Assembly: GCA_050734135.1 (NCBI GenBank)
Contig: JBOHUG010000054.1
Location: forward strand, 1 to 64,000
Direction of reading: 5' to 3'
DNA from: Bog-877 sp050734135
Lineage (GTDB): Bacteria > Chloroflexota > Dormibacteria > Aeolococcales > Bog-877
DNA: 64,000 nucleotides
Below the pieces are notes generated by a model. The model saw only the letters and a program-made list of their open reading frames with translations, ran no database searches and was not told the origin of the DNA. The position numbers and the translations under genes were made by a program. Shown here one piece after another: positions 1 to 9,103 of this stretch; position 1 is the first letter of the stretch; each line of letters begins with the position of its first letter.

Positions 1-145
1 TCGAAAGGGTGCTCCTCTGCTGGGGCCAGTTGGCGTTGTTACACCACCAATTATCCCAGCACTGAGTGCCTTTTCTTTGTCTCTAACCCTCTATCCAGCA
101 CCTACCTGGTCGGTGCTTCCAGGCTAACCGGATGGCTAACCTTCC

Positions 146-967
146 GTGGTGATGGGCAGCGTACCTTTCCGGTATCTCCACCATCTTGTCACGCTTCCGG
201 TTCTGATCGGGACGGTCGAGACTCGGCTGGTACTCGATACCGGGATTGGTCTCACCCTGATCTCCTCAGCCCTGGCGGAGCGTACCGGCTGGGAACCGAC
301 GGAGTCGACGTTCAGTGGGCAGGGGATGTCGGGACAGGAAGTGACGGCGCCCCTGGGGGTGCTGCCGGAACTCAGCGTCGGCGGGCAGCGGCAAGAAGGG
401 ATGACGGTGGCGACCATGGACTTGGCCGCGGTGGCCGGGTTGGCGGGCGTCGAGGGGTTCCTGGGCCTCGACTACTTTCGGTCCACGGCCCTGACCGTCG
501 ACTACGCCCAGGGCGCGATCGTTCTGGAGGACGCGGACTCGGTGGCGCAGCGCGCGCGGGCGGGAGCGCCGGCAGCGGTCCGGGTCGAACTGAAGGGACC
601 GGCAACCACCGTCTTTCTAGGGCTGGAACTACCTGACCAGCACTCGGTTTGGGTCGAAGTGGACATGGGCAGCGACTCCTTGATCCTGAACGCGCATTTG
701 GCGGCCGAACTGAACATCGATCTAACTGCCGAGGGCGTTCGCCGGGTGGACGGCCAGGATGAGACCGGGCACGTCTACAGGAGGTACTTCACCGGGCTAG
801 CGGGCGACGTGTGTGTGGCTGAGGCTTCAGCGATCCGCCAGCGTGATCCGGACGTGATGTTCCAGGAGATCATCTACGACGGACTGCTCGGGGACGCCTT
901 CCTCAGGAACTTCGTGGTCACCTACGACCCACCGAACTCGCGAATGATCTTCGGCAGTCCCCCCTAG
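146..967 (+). CDS. retropepsin-like aspartyl protease family protein
   Basis: The 273-residue protein looks like two pepsin/retropepsin-type half-domains. The first half has a clean LVLDTGIG active-site loop (Asp31-Thr-Gly) followed by a hydrophobic strand and a Glu-rich helix, as in the clan AA gag-asp family. The second half has a related loop, VEVDMGSDSLIL (around residue 170), in which Met replaces the usual Thr or Ser. I see no signal peptide. The start is GTG 146, and an ATG two codons on is equally possible. Family members are bacterial proteins whose substrates are mostly unknown. No operon partner is apparent, as the next gene downstream is a pseudogene on the other strand. The fold assignment is good; protease activity is inferred only. 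Confidence 0.7.
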   Translation: MVMGSVPFRYLHHLVTLPVLIGTVETRLVLDTGIGLTLISSALAERTGWEPTESTFSGQGMSGQEVTAPLGVLPELSVGGQRQEGMTVATMDLAAVAGLAGVEGFLGLDYFRSTALTVDYAQGAIVLEDADSVAQRARAGAPAAVRVELKGPATTVFLGLELPDQHSVWVEVDMGSDSLILNAHLAAELNIDLTAEGVRRVDGQDETGHVYRRYFTGLAGDVCVAEASAIRQRDPDVMFQEIIYDGLLGDAFLRNFVVTYDPPNSRMIFGSPP

Positions 968-1028
968 GGCGCGCGGCACCCCACCGCCAGCAGTTGACCA
1001 CCTAGTTAGTGGTCTCCTGATCTCCCTC

Positions 1029-1721
1029 TCAGCTTTGGGTGCGGACCAGCCGGAGGAGAAACTGCATCTTGCCAAAGCTGCCCACCTGGGCCGGGCCGCC
1101 GCTGGGGTTTTGGATATTCCAATCTGCGAAAGTGATTGGGATGGAGCCACTCACCACGACCTGGCTGGCGGTGTGCTCGGCGCTGATATAGAAGTGCAAC
1201 GTCCGAGTCGCTCCGTGCATTGCCAGGGTGCCCGAGGCCGGCACCGAGACGATGACTCCGACGACGGGCAGTGCTCCCAGCTGAATTGGGGAGGTGAGCT
1301 TGAACACGGCGATCGGATAGTGCGCGACATCCATGATTCGAGCGCGGAACTGCAGGTCGCGCAAGGACTCGTTGCTGACCACTGTGGCCAGCGGACCCCT
1401 GAATCTCGCGGCGGCGACGGTGGTGCCGGACAGGAGTAAGGATCCAGTGATGTGACCCGTTTATCCAACCGCAGTGGCACTCTGGCCAAACAGAATCTCC
1501 GAAACCCGTACTCCACTTGGGACCCGGTCGCGATCGCGTAGTTTCCGCTCGCGAGAGTCCCAGCTGAGCTGGGTAGGCTGGTCGGACTGGGGCGAGAGTT
1601 ACGAAGCGAAAGCGGTGCCGGGGCGGGCTCTCGATTACGTGGAGGAACAAGAAGGGTCCGATGACCGTGATGCAGAGCACCAGGGTGACCGTCCCTGCTT
1701 ACCACCACCGCCACCTTCGCT
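1029..1721 (-). pseudogene. decayed YceI-family (polyisoprenoid-binding) membrane-anchored protein
   Basis: The pieces assemble into an actinobacterial-type YceI protein only by switching frames. A basic plus hydrophobic N-terminus (KRRWRWW, then a segment ending GPFLFLHVIE) carries an in-frame TAA at 1699-1701. After ESPP the frame changes to give APAPLSL and GNYAIATGSQVEYGFR. A one-base loss near 1499 moves to the frame EILFGQSATAVG, which hits TAA at 1461-1463, and then TGHITGSLLL runs on to a clean end (VSNESLRDLQFRARI, DVAHYPIAVF, final QFLLRLVR) at 1029. YceI proteins are lipocalin-like isoprenoid binders. Two stops and two frame changes make this a real pseudogene rather than one sequencing error. 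Confidence 0.8.
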
Positions 1722-1833
1722 TTAAGGAGCCCACGCTACCTCTTCGGAATTTCCCGATACTGTGACAGTGGACGTGTACCGCCACCGATGGGACCGGCGC
1801 ACTGCGAACATGGCATGGCGATGAGTCTTAGGC

Positions 1834-2709
1834 ATGGGCGGCTGGCCGGGGCCAGCCGGCTCCAGTGCGAACCAGTTAGCGTCGTCGGGGCGAGACCTCA
1901 CCGCCGGTGATGTGGTGATTCGCTCGGCATGCGAGCGCTGGGCCGATGCGCTCGAGGAGTGGGCGATTCCGGAGCGCATCCAAGCCCTCGCCCCAGAGCC
2001 GCCCTGGGTGTTGCCGACTTCCTTCTTCAAGGTAGAGGCGCCCTTGAGGAGGGACACCCGGCCATCCCTGGAGGTGGCGCGGGCCGCTCTCGGAACCGGG
2101 GGATCGGTTCTCGACGTGGGCTGCGGCGGCGGCGGCGGGAGCGTACCCCTGGTGCCCTTGGCCGTCGAGATTGCTGGCGTTGATGAGAGAGCGGGGATGC
2201 TGACCAACTTCGCCGCCGCCTGTGCGGAAGCTGAGGTGGCGCACACGGAGGTCGAGGGTAAATGGCCGGAGACCGCTGGTCTGGTGGACCCGGCGGACGT
2301 GGTCGTGTGCCACCACGTCGTCTACAACGTGGCCCTGATCGCCCCCTTTCTCCGCGCCCTGACGGAACACGCCCGGCGACTGGTGGTGGTGGAGCTCACC
2401 GCGACCCACCCGACAGCTCCCTTCAACTACCTCTGGGAGCATTTCTGGCAACTGCCTCGCCCTTCTGAGCCGACCGCCCAACTCTTCTTGGAGGTGGTCC
2501 GGGAACTGGGCTACCAACCGGTCGAGCAATCCTGGCGGCGCCCACCCGATCCACCCCGCATGACCCGCGCTGAATACGTCGCTTTCGCCAGGCGGAGGCT
2601 CTGCCTCAGCAGTGACCGAGACGCGGAAGTGGCGGAAGCGCTCGGTGAGAACTGGCACTTGGAGGTCCCCCAACTCGTCGCGGTGTCCTGGGCGCCAGAG
2701 CGGAGCTAG
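1834..2709 (+). CDS. class I SAM-dependent methyltransferase
   Basis: The 291-residue protein has a Rossmann methyltransferase core. Motif I is VLDVGCGGGGGS at residues 92-103, and the following strand ends in GVDERAGML, placing an acidic residue for the SAM ribose. The motif IV region is ADVVVCHHVVYNV. The first ~85 residues are a non-conserved lead-in, and the C-terminal part has WEHFWQLPRPSEPT, typical of small-molecule methyltransferases of the type 11/12 group. The acceptor substrate cannot be told. The start is taken as ATG 1834, although no clear ribosome binding site precedes it, so a GTG further in is possible. It converges on the next gene and their stop codons overlap by 4 bp. Confidence 0.75.
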   Translation: MGGWPGPAGSSANQLASSGRDLTAGDVVIRSACERWADALEEWAIPERIQALAPEPPWVLPTSFFKVEAPLRRDTRPSLEVARAALGTGGSVLDVGCGGGGGSVPLVPLAVEIAGVDERAGMLTNFAAACAEAEVAHTEVEGKWPETAGLVDPADVVVCHHVVYNVALIAPFLRALTEHARRLVVVELTATHPTAPFNYLWEHFWQLPRPSEPTAQLFLEVVRELGYQPVEQSWRRPPDPPRMTRAEYVAFARRRLCLSSDRDAEVAEALGENWHLEVPQLVAVSWAPERS

Positions 2710-3200
2710 GACGGGTGGCCGTCCCCGCCGTCCGGCAGGACGGTATGCGGCGTGGAGGCTGACCGGAAGAGCATCCAGGAGTAGCAGGAGAGCGCGATCG
2801 CTAAGAACGTTGCCATGTACATCGAATTGAGATTGAGGTTGAAGTCGAGGAAGGCGGCTCCGTTGAAGGCAGCTCCCAGAATCGCAAGCGCCTCCACCAC
2901 GCCCACCGCTCGGACCCTCGGCTGAGAGACAGTGAAGGTCGTCACCGCCAAGCGAATCGAGCTCAACACCAGCACGATCCCGAGACCGGCGTGAAACGCG
3001 ACATAACCGCCGTGGGTGAGGCCCCACCAAACGCTCTGGAAGGACCTCTCAAAGAAGTCGTCCCCGGAGCTTCCGGGATGGTGCCGGGAAATCACCACGA
3101 AGAGATTGAGGGCCATGCCGAGCAGGTACTGGACCAGGCAGAGCCCGATCAGGCCGAGCGCTAGCAGCTGAATCTCGCGCGAACCGTGGCGGCCGGCCAC
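2706..3200 (-). CDS. four-helix integral membrane protein of unknown function
   Basis: The 164-residue protein has about four hydrophobic segments: residues ~12-37 (LLALGLIGLCLVQYLLGMAL...), ~65-85, ~95-115 and ~125-145. Short charged loops separate them and the tail is polar (DGGDGHPS). A helix contains GGYVAFHAGLGIVLVLSS. I do not recognise a family. It is divergent from the MarR-type regulator, sharing a 62-bp intergenic gap, so regulation by that protein is plausible. It ends 4 bp inside the preceding convergent methyltransferase gene. Confidence 0.65.
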   Translation of the reverse strand: MAGRHGSREIQLLALGLIGLCLVQYLLGMALNLFVVISRHHPGSSGDDFFERSFQSVWWGLTHGGYVAFHAGLGIVLVLSSIRLAVTTFTVSQPRVRAVGVVEALAILGAAFNGAAFLDFNLNLNSMYMATFLAIALSCYSWMLFRSASTPHTVLPDGGDGHPS

Positions 3201-3262
3201 TCTCTACAATTACCTCGACTTACGGGTATCTTGGGAAGCAAGGTAATGGGGTTCGGTTCAGG

Positions 3263-3709
3263 TTGTCAAATCGGCAGGAGTTGATGGACCTGGTGGAGTC
3301 GCAGCTCCGCCGTGTGACCACCGCGGTCGATCGGGCGGACCAGCGAGCGGCGCTCATATTCGGGGTCAACCGCGCCGACCTCGGGCTTCTCGATCTGCTG
3401 GCCAGTCGGGGGGCCCAGACCGCCGGAGCCCTGGCCCGTGCGGCCGGGATCACCAGCGGCGGAATGACGAGCGCCCTTGATCGACTGGGGCGAGCGGGTT
3501 ATGTCAAGCGGCAGCGGCACCCCACGGACCGTCGCAGCATCGTGGTCCAGGTCACCCCCGCGATCTCCGGGCCTTCCCAGGAGGCCGTCGGGCCACTCCA
3601 GGTGCGCATGGCCAAAGAGCTGGGACGCTACCGATCGGGGCAGTTGGAGATCGTGGCGCTGTTCCTGGAGCACTGGGGCGACGCGATCGAGGCGACACTC
3701 CGCACCTAG
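3263..3709 (+). CDS. MarR-family transcriptional regulator
   Basis: The 148-residue protein has the MarR winged-helix layout. An N-terminal dimer helix is followed by a helix-turn-helix (LARAAGITSGGMTSALDRLGRAGYVKR, residues ~58-84), a wing with the typical HPTDRRSIVVQVT, and a C-terminal dimerisation helix. It is likely a dimeric repressor that responds to a small ligand. Candidate starts are TTG 3263 and ATG 3284; AGGAG lies only 3 bases before the ATG, so the TTG is kept. It sits head-to-head with the four-helix membrane protein gene, its most likely target along with itself. Confidence 0.85.
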   Translation: MSNRQELMDLVESQLRRVTTAVDRADQRAALIFGVNRADLGLLDLLASRGAQTAGALARAAGITSGGMTSALDRLGRAGYVKRQRHPTDRRSIVVQVTPAISGPSQEAVGPLQVRMAKELGRYRSGQLEIVALFLEHWGDAIEATLRT

Positions 3710-3797
3710 CCGGAGGGCGATTGGGAAGGCGTCGCCGTAGGCAAGGGAACCAAGCCACCGGTCAGTGCGTCCCTCTGTCCGACATGGAAGGAAACCT

Positions 3798-5513
3798 GTG
3801 ACCCAGCGAACCAGTTCGAGGTGGCCAACCGCATCCCGGAGCGGGCTCGCCCGGCGTCGGATCGGATTTAGCGCCGCGGCCGTGGTTGGAGCCCTCGGCT
3901 TCCTGGCCTTCGGCGGGAGCCTGGTGACTTTGGCGGCCTCCTCTCCGGGCTACCAGATCCTGGTGGCGGACGGCTCCTCGGGCACCATCTATGTCGACAA
4001 CCCGAGCACCGGCATCGTGACCGAGGTTCCCGCTCCGGTAGCTGGGGGAGTCCGGAGCCTGCTCCTTACTCCAGACGGATCCCTGGTTTACGTCGCCTTC
4101 AACGATGGCGCCATCGATGTGCTGGCGACCGCCACCGACACCTACCAGACGACCCCGATCGACCTGGGTCTAACCAGTTCCCCGGCGGGAATGGCGTTCA
4201 GTTCCAATGGTCAAGACCTCTACATCGCGGAGTCGGGACTGAACCAGGTTGTGGAGCTTGACACCAGCACCGGAAGTTTGATCGGATCGCCGATTCTGAC
4301 CGGACCGGTGTCGAGGCTGGCTCTGGCCGCGAACGGCGGCACTCTGTTCTTCGACGGGGGCAGTCAGGAAGCTTCGCTCGGTGGCATCGCCACCGCCACC
4401 AACACCGTCGAGTCGATCCCGCCCGCGGTAGTGGATCCGGGGGCGCTGGTGGTCTCCCCCGACGGAGACTCTCTCTACGTCCTGTCCCAATCCTCCGCCA
4501 ACCCCGCCGTGGTGGTGGTCGGCGCCAGCACAGGCGCATTGATCGGATCCCCGATCGCGCTGCCAGCGACGAGCCAACCAGCACAACTCGCTCTGACCCC
4601 AGACGGTCGCGATCTCTACGTCACGGACGGTTCCGGTCAGGCGGTAGCCACCATCTCCATCGCCACTTCGGTGCTTAACGCGTCCGGCGTCGAGCTTCCC
4701 CTGGGGTTCACCCCCGGGGACATCGCCATCACCGCAGACGGGTCAACCGGTCTTCTGGACGGGAGCGACGCGGTCGGCGCGAGTGAGCTCCTCTCCTTTG
4801 ATGTTGCGTCGGGAGCGGTCGGCTCCCCGGTCGCGCTCACTGGGGCCACGCACCCGTCCGGGATTGTGATCGCGCCAGCGGAGACCGTCCCCGCACCGAC
4901 TCCCACACCGACTCCCACACCGAGCTGCAGCCCGATCATCATCGGGCCAATCGGTCCGGTCGGACCGGTGCAGGTCGGACCTAGCAGTTCGCCCTCACCA
5001 GCGATCATCTCTCGACCCGGCAATCTGGCGCCCGACCCGTCCCCCGCAAGCACTCCCAGCACGGGTCCTTCGACAAACTCGACCGGGATCAGTTCCATCT
5101 GCGGTTGTGGGGGGCCGGTCCCGCCTCCCGCAACGACTTCCAGCACGAGTTCCCCCGCGAACACGACAGGGACTGGGTCCGCCAGCTCGGCGGTGCCCAC
5201 CTCGTCTCCCGCGAACACAACTAGTGCAAGTCCCCCGTCTCGGGGCAATCTCTCGACGCCAGACGCCTCCCTCCCGCCCGCGACCTTGCCCAGCCCGAGC
5301 CCGTCATCGATCATCTGCTTCGGCGCTCTGCCGGGTATAGTCGGCCCTCGGGCGGCCCTCACCGCCGGGGCTGCGGCCCCCCAGTCAGGGAGCGACTACC
5401 TCAGCCTGGCGGTGGTCTTCCTGGCCCTGGCCGGAGGTGCGGCCCTGGCGGTCTGGCGGCTGGGATGGGACTGGCGGAAGCTGCCCCGCCTGCGTCCCTG
5501 GCGAATCCGGTGA
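3798..5513 (+). CDS. surface-anchored YncE-like beta-propeller protein
   Basis: A 571-residue exported protein. A basic N-terminus and hydrophobic segment (AAAVVGALGFLAFGGSLVTLAAS) act as signal or anchor. About 330 residues follow of 40-residue repeats of the type LTPDGSLVYVA, FSSNGQDLYIAESG, VSPDGDSLYVLS and LTPDGRDLYVTDGSG, the YncE/lactonase seven-bladed-propeller pattern. A ~150-residue Pro/Ser/Thr-rich stalk with PTPTPTPTP comes next, and the C-terminus is a membrane helix (LSLAVVFLALAGGAALAVW) with a basic tail. The stalk plus terminal helix suggests a wall-spanning surface protein. GTG 3798 is preferred over an upstream ATG because GGAAGGAAA lies just ahead of it. The ligand is unknown. 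Confidence 0.75.
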   Translation: MTQRTSSRWPTASRSGLARRRIGFSAAAVVGALGFLAFGGSLVTLAASSPGYQILVADGSSGTIYVDNPSTGIVTEVPAPVAGGVRSLLLTPDGSLVYVAFNDGAIDVLATATDTYQTTPIDLGLTSSPAGMAFSSNGQDLYIAESGLNQVVELDTSTGSLIGSPILTGPVSRLALAANGGTLFFDGGSQEASLGGIATATNTVESIPPAVVDPGALVVSPDGDSLYVLSQSSANPAVVVVGASTGALIGSPIALPATSQPAQLALTPDGRDLYVTDGSGQAVATISIATSVLNASGVELPLGFTPGDIAITADGSTGLLDGSDAVGASELLSFDVASGAVGSPVALTGATHPSGIVIAPAETVPAPTPTPTPTPSCSPIIIGPIGPVGPVQVGPSSSPSPAIISRPGNLAPDPSPASTPSTGPSTNSTGISSICGCGGPVPPPATTSSTSSPANTTGTGSASSAVPTSSPANTTSASPPSRGNLSTPDASLPPATLPSPSPSSIICFGALPGIVGPRAALTAGAAAPQSGSDYLSLAVVFLALAGGAALAVWRLGWDWRKLPRLRPWRIR

Positions 5514-5552
5514 ATGTTGATGCACCACCACAGCCCACCGCCAAAGCGGCCG

Positions 5553-6392
5553 CTACTCGGACCCTGGAGCTGAACTAGCGGAAATTGGGCCGCTCCCGCG
5601 GCTCTCTCCCGGTGGCGGAACCGCTGCGGGGAGTACGAAGTCGTAAGCAACACTGGACCAGCGTTCCCCCGGTGGGAGTCCGGGGGGCGACTCTGCCTCC
5701 GAGTGCTCCAGAAACTGGACTACCAGCGAGTCCTTGACCCCAAAGACGGCGTCCGTCCCCAGGTAGGGGTCGCCGGCGGTGAAGAGGTGGGTGACCAGCG
5801 TGCGCCAACCCGGGGCAGAGACCATGAAGTGCAGGTGCGCCGGGCGCATCGGACTTCTCCCGAAAGCTGCCAGCAACTGGCCCGCCGGTCCGTCGATGGG
5901 AATGGGGTAGGCGGTCGGACGAATCGACCAGAAGGAGAACCGGCCCTGACCGTCCGCGATGAGATGGCCGCGATTGGCGGTCCGCACCACTGGGTGTTGC
6001 ACGTCGTAGAGCCCGTCCTCGTCCGCTCCCCAAACATCCAAGCGAGCACCGGCGATCGACTCGCCGCTCGCCCCGCGTACCGATCCGGTCACCCAGCAGG
6101 GTTGCCCGGGCGCGCCTTGGGCTAGGTCTCCACCCAGCTCGATCGAAGGCGACTCCGGGAGAAAGAACGGTCCGAAGACGGTCGACTCGGCGACCTTCGG
6201 ATCCGCTGGTTGGTTGACGCCGATGGTCAGCATGGAGGCCCCCAGAACGTCGGAGAGGCGGATGAACTCCTGCCGTCTCTCGTCGGTGATCTGACCGGTG
6301 CGCGTGAGGAACTCGATCCCCGTTTGCCACTCCTCGTCGGTAAGGGTGACCTCCCCTATGAACGCGTGCAGGTGCCGGATCAGGCTTGCCAT
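5553..6392 (-). CDS. intradiol ring-cleavage dioxygenase (hydroxyquinol/catechol 1,2-dioxygenase type)
   Basis: Non-heme Fe(III) dioxygenase that splits catechol-type rings between the two hydroxyls. The N-terminal dioxygenase domain (RHLHAFIGEVTLTDEEWQ, RQEFIRLSDVLGASM) precedes the catalytic beta-sandwich. The iron ligands are visible: Tyr in DGLYDVQ, Tyr in PTAYPIP, and two His in PAHLHFMV. The signature VFGPFFLPESP is also present. ATG 6392 is the first standard start, but family-like sequence (TDEVQSSFATSASPRGRLV) continues in frame upstream to about 6480 without any ATG, GTG or TTG. A CTG at 6459-6461 preceded by AGAGGAG is a candidate true start. No ring-cleavage pathway partners are nearby, so the substrate is open. 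Confidence 0.85.
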   Translation of the reverse strand: MASLIRHLHAFIGEVTLTDEEWQTGIEFLTRTGQITDERRQEFIRLSDVLGASMLTIGVNQPADPKVAESTVFGPFFLPESPSIELGGDLAQGAPGQPCWVTGSVRGASGESIAGARLDVWGADEDGLYDVQHPVVRTANRGHLIADGQGRFSFWSIRPTAYPIPIDGPAGQLLAAFGRSPMRPAHLHFMVSAPGWRTLVTHLFTAGDPYLGTDAVFGVKDSLVVQFLEHSEAESPPGLPPGERWSSVAYDFVLPAAVPPPGESRGSGPISASSAPGSE

Positions 6393-6589
6393 GACCAGGC
6401 GGCCCCGGGGGGAGGCGCTTGTCGCGAAGCTGCTCTGGACTTCGTCCGTGAGCGCTTGCAGCCGCTCCTCTCCGGTGAGCTCCGCGTCTCGGCTACCCGA
6501 CCGTTTGCCATGTGGCTACTCTGCTGACGAGCGGCGCGGCAGTGTCACACCAAAGGTGTGGCTGCCTGGGTGGCGCCGACGCGCCGACA

Positions 6590-8191
6590 CTAGTTGAGCA
6601 GGTCCCCCAGCAGAGAGGTCGGGGGAGAACCGTGGGCCAGCACTTCATCGTAGGAGCTGATCGGGGCGAGCCGGTCGAACAGATCCTGCAGCTCGGTGTA
6701 GCCCACGAAGTAGGTGGAAAGCTGGGCCGAGCTGAGGCAGGCGCGCCGCCACTTGCCCTGGGCCTCCGCCGGCTCCTGGAAGCCGTGCTCAATCATCATG
6801 GAGAGCGCCTCCTCCTCGGTCATCTCCCCGGCGTGGACCGAGGAGTCGAGGATGGCGTTCATCGTGCTGCGGATCTGGACTTTGATCTGTTGCAGTCGGA
6901 CTGGCAGCCCGCCCAGGCCCAGCTCCGCGACGATCCTTTCCGCGTGGCAGGCCCAGCCCTCGCTGAACGGCCCGTTGGTGACGGCGGCTCGGACCTTGGT
7001 AGGCCCCGAGAACGACCGCGACCGGGCCAGTTGAAGCACGTGGCCCGGCATCGCCTCGTGGGCCATCAGATTGACCAGCATCGCCGAATTGACCTCGCGG
7101 TAGTAGGACTCCGCCTGTTCGGGGGACCAGCTATCTGGGGTGGGGGAGATCATCACCTGCGAGTGGGCACCCTCCTCGAACGGTCCCGCCGGCATGCAGA
7201 ATGCCCCAGCCAGGCCGCGCATGAACTCTGGGACCACCACCAGGTCGTACGGGTCCGGTGGCACCGTGAACAGGCCCGATCCCTCAACCGCGGTGGTCAA
7301 GAGACCCAAAGCGGTCTGGGCCTCGACCAGCACGGTGTCGTTGTTGGGCCGTGCCTCCGCCACCTGGTCAAGAGCCCGCCGGATCACCGTCAGCTGATCG
7401 CCACCTCCCCCGGTCAGGGAGGTGGCTGCCTCGGCCAGTTCCTCGGTAAGCCCGGCAAGCCGGTCGTGGGCCCGCCGCAGAACATCCTCCGGCTCGAGTG
7501 GGGAGTGCAGGGCGAGCCGAAGCTTCCTGCTGAAGCGCTCCTCCCCGAGCCGGAATGGGCCCTGGGCCGATTCCAGAGAGTCCTCCAGGTGGCGGCCGAA
7601 GCGATCCCAAGCGAGGAGAGCTCGCCCCTGGGCCCGGGCGATGCGGCCGCGGAGTGGCAGATCTGCCACTTGCGTGACCAGCTGATCCACCTCCTCGCGC
7701 ACCAGCTGAACCACTCCCGGGTGCTGCTCCAAAGCGGTCACCACGTGGATGTGGGGAGGATTTTCTATCTGGCGCAGCGCCAGTTCCACCATCTCCGGGA
7801 TCGCTTCCAGGCGGCCGCAGATGCCCCGTAAGCGGGTCTCAGGCGGCTGGGTCTTCTGCACCAGGAGCGGGAAGAGGCCATCGCCCGGGTTGTAAACGAG
7901 AGGATTCCAGGTAGCAGGGTGAACCTCCTCCGCCCGGAATATCTGCAGTTCCAGCTGATTTGTCAGCACGGCATGGTCCACCCGACTCTCCAGATCAAGC
8001 TGGGCCGGGTCCACGGCCTCCAAGGCTCGCTGATGGGTCCGGAGCCGCCGCACCTCCGCCTCGGCTCCGGCCAGGCTGCGGTCCGCGACCCGGTGGTCGA
8101 ACCGGTGGTCGCCCAGGGAGGTGGCCTCCTCGGGATCGAGAGCCAGGAGGTCATCGACCGCAGCGTCGGCTATGGCACAGAAGTCCACCAT
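6590..8191 (-). CDS. DUF885 family putative metallohydrolase
   Basis: The 533-residue protein matches the DUF885 family, probable zinc hydrolases or peptidases found in bacteria. The characteristic HEAMPGHVLQ motif lies about 70% along, with GWACHAERIVAELG following, and the N-terminus carries the family's short acidic helices (DLLALDPEEATSLGDHRFD). There is no signal peptide, so it should be cytoplasmic. The ATG at 8191 is chosen because the 20 codons upstream look non-coding. It stands alone between a convergent dioxygenase gene and a divergent SDR gene. The substrate is unknown. Confidence 0.8.
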   Translation of the reverse strand: MVDFCAIADAAVDDLLALDPEEATSLGDHRFDHRVADRSLAGAEAEVRRLRTHQRALEAVDPAQLDLESRVDHAVLTNQLELQIFRAEEVHPATWNPLVYNPGDGLFPLLVQKTQPPETRLRGICGRLEAIPEMVELALRQIENPPHIHVVTALEQHPGVVQLVREEVDQLVTQVADLPLRGRIARAQGRALLAWDRFGRHLEDSLESAQGPFRLGEERFSRKLRLALHSPLEPEDVLRRAHDRLAGLTEELAEAATSLTGGGGDQLTVIRRALDQVAEARPNNDTVLVEAQTALGLLTTAVEGSGLFTVPPDPYDLVVVPEFMRGLAGAFCMPAGPFEEGAHSQVMISPTPDSWSPEQAESYYREVNSAMLVNLMAHEAMPGHVLQLARSRSFSGPTKVRAAVTNGPFSEGWACHAERIVAELGLGGLPVRLQQIKVQIRSTMNAILDSSVHAGEMTEEEALSMMIEHGFQEPAEAQGKWRRACLSSAQLSTYFVGYTELQDLFDRLAPISSYDEVLAHGSPPTSLLGDLLN

Positions 8192-8302
8192 GGTCGTACG
8201 AGTATCCCATCCGCTATGGGCCGGCCAGCGCGAACCTGTGGCGCATACCATCTAGGAAGGGAAGTCGGTGAGCGAGCGGTCGAGCTTGGGAGGTGCGCCT
8301 AG

Positions 8303-8980
8303 ATGCCGGATTTGACAGTAGTCTGCGGGGCCAGCGGGGGCCTGGGGCCGGCGGTTGCGACCCGCCTCGCAGAGAGGGGCGACCGGGTGATCGCCGTGGC
8401 CGCGCCCCAAGAGGAGCGCACGCAGCTGGAGAGCTCGGTTCCCGGTGTGATCTGGGAGCAGGCCGACCTAACCAGCAGGGAGCCCACGGAGGAGCTCTGG
8501 CGCCGCATTGATGGCCAGGGGGCAAGAGTGCACTGGTTGGTCAACATAACGGGTGGCTACCGCGCCAGCCGGGCCCTGGAAACAAGTGAGGAGGACTACC
8601 GTTTTCTACTGCGGCTCAATCTGGACAGCTGCTGGTGGTCCTGTCGGGAGGGCGCCCGTCGAATTGCCGCTGGCGGCGGCGGCGGGATAGTCAACATCTC
8701 CGCGCGACAGGCATTAGAGGGAGGGGTTGGCTCCGCCGCCTACGCGGTCTCCAAGGCGGCGGTGTTGCGGCTGAGCCAGGTGCTGGCGGCTGAGCTCAAG
8801 CCAGATCGGGTGCGGGTAAATGTCTTGCTACCGACTCTGATCGACACTCCGGCCAACCGAGCCCAGCGCAGCCCCGAGGCGATGCGCAACGCCGTCTCCC
8901 CCGACTCCCTGGCCGATACCATTGCCTGGCTCTGTAGCGACGAATCAGGGGCGGTCACCGGCGCTGCGCTCACCGTCTGA
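8303..8980 (+). CDS. short-chain dehydrogenase/reductase (SDR)
   Basis: A 225-residue NAD(P)-dependent oxidoreductase with a classical SDR core. The nucleotide-binding loop is CGASGGLG (residues ~8-15), followed by a VNITGGY strand. The catalytic Ser lies in NISARQ, and YAVSK supplies the active Tyr and Lys. The C-terminal region RVNVLLPTLIDTP is also typical. GGGAGG sits 9 bases before ATG 8303. It is divergent from the DUF885 gene and has no co-oriented neighbour, so its substrate cannot be inferred. Confidence 0.85.
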   Translation: MPDLTVVCGASGGLGPAVATRLAERGDRVIAVAAPQEERTQLESSVPGVIWEQADLTSREPTEELWRRIDGQGARVHWLVNITGGYRASRALETSEEDYRFLLRLNLDSCWWSCREGARRIAAGGGGGIVNISARQALEGGVGSAAYAVSKAAVLRLSQVLAAELKPDRVRVNVLLPTLIDTPANRAQRSPEAMRNAVSPDSLADTIAWLCSDESGAVTGAALTV

Positions 8981-9103
8981 CCGCCTCCCTCAGAGCAGCT
9001 GCCTTGGGCAATGAGCTTCGTCCCGGGGACCAGCACACGCGCAATCTACTGGTCGAACACCACTAGCTGGACGCTCTTCTCCCTCTCAGCGAGCAGCTGG
9101 CGG

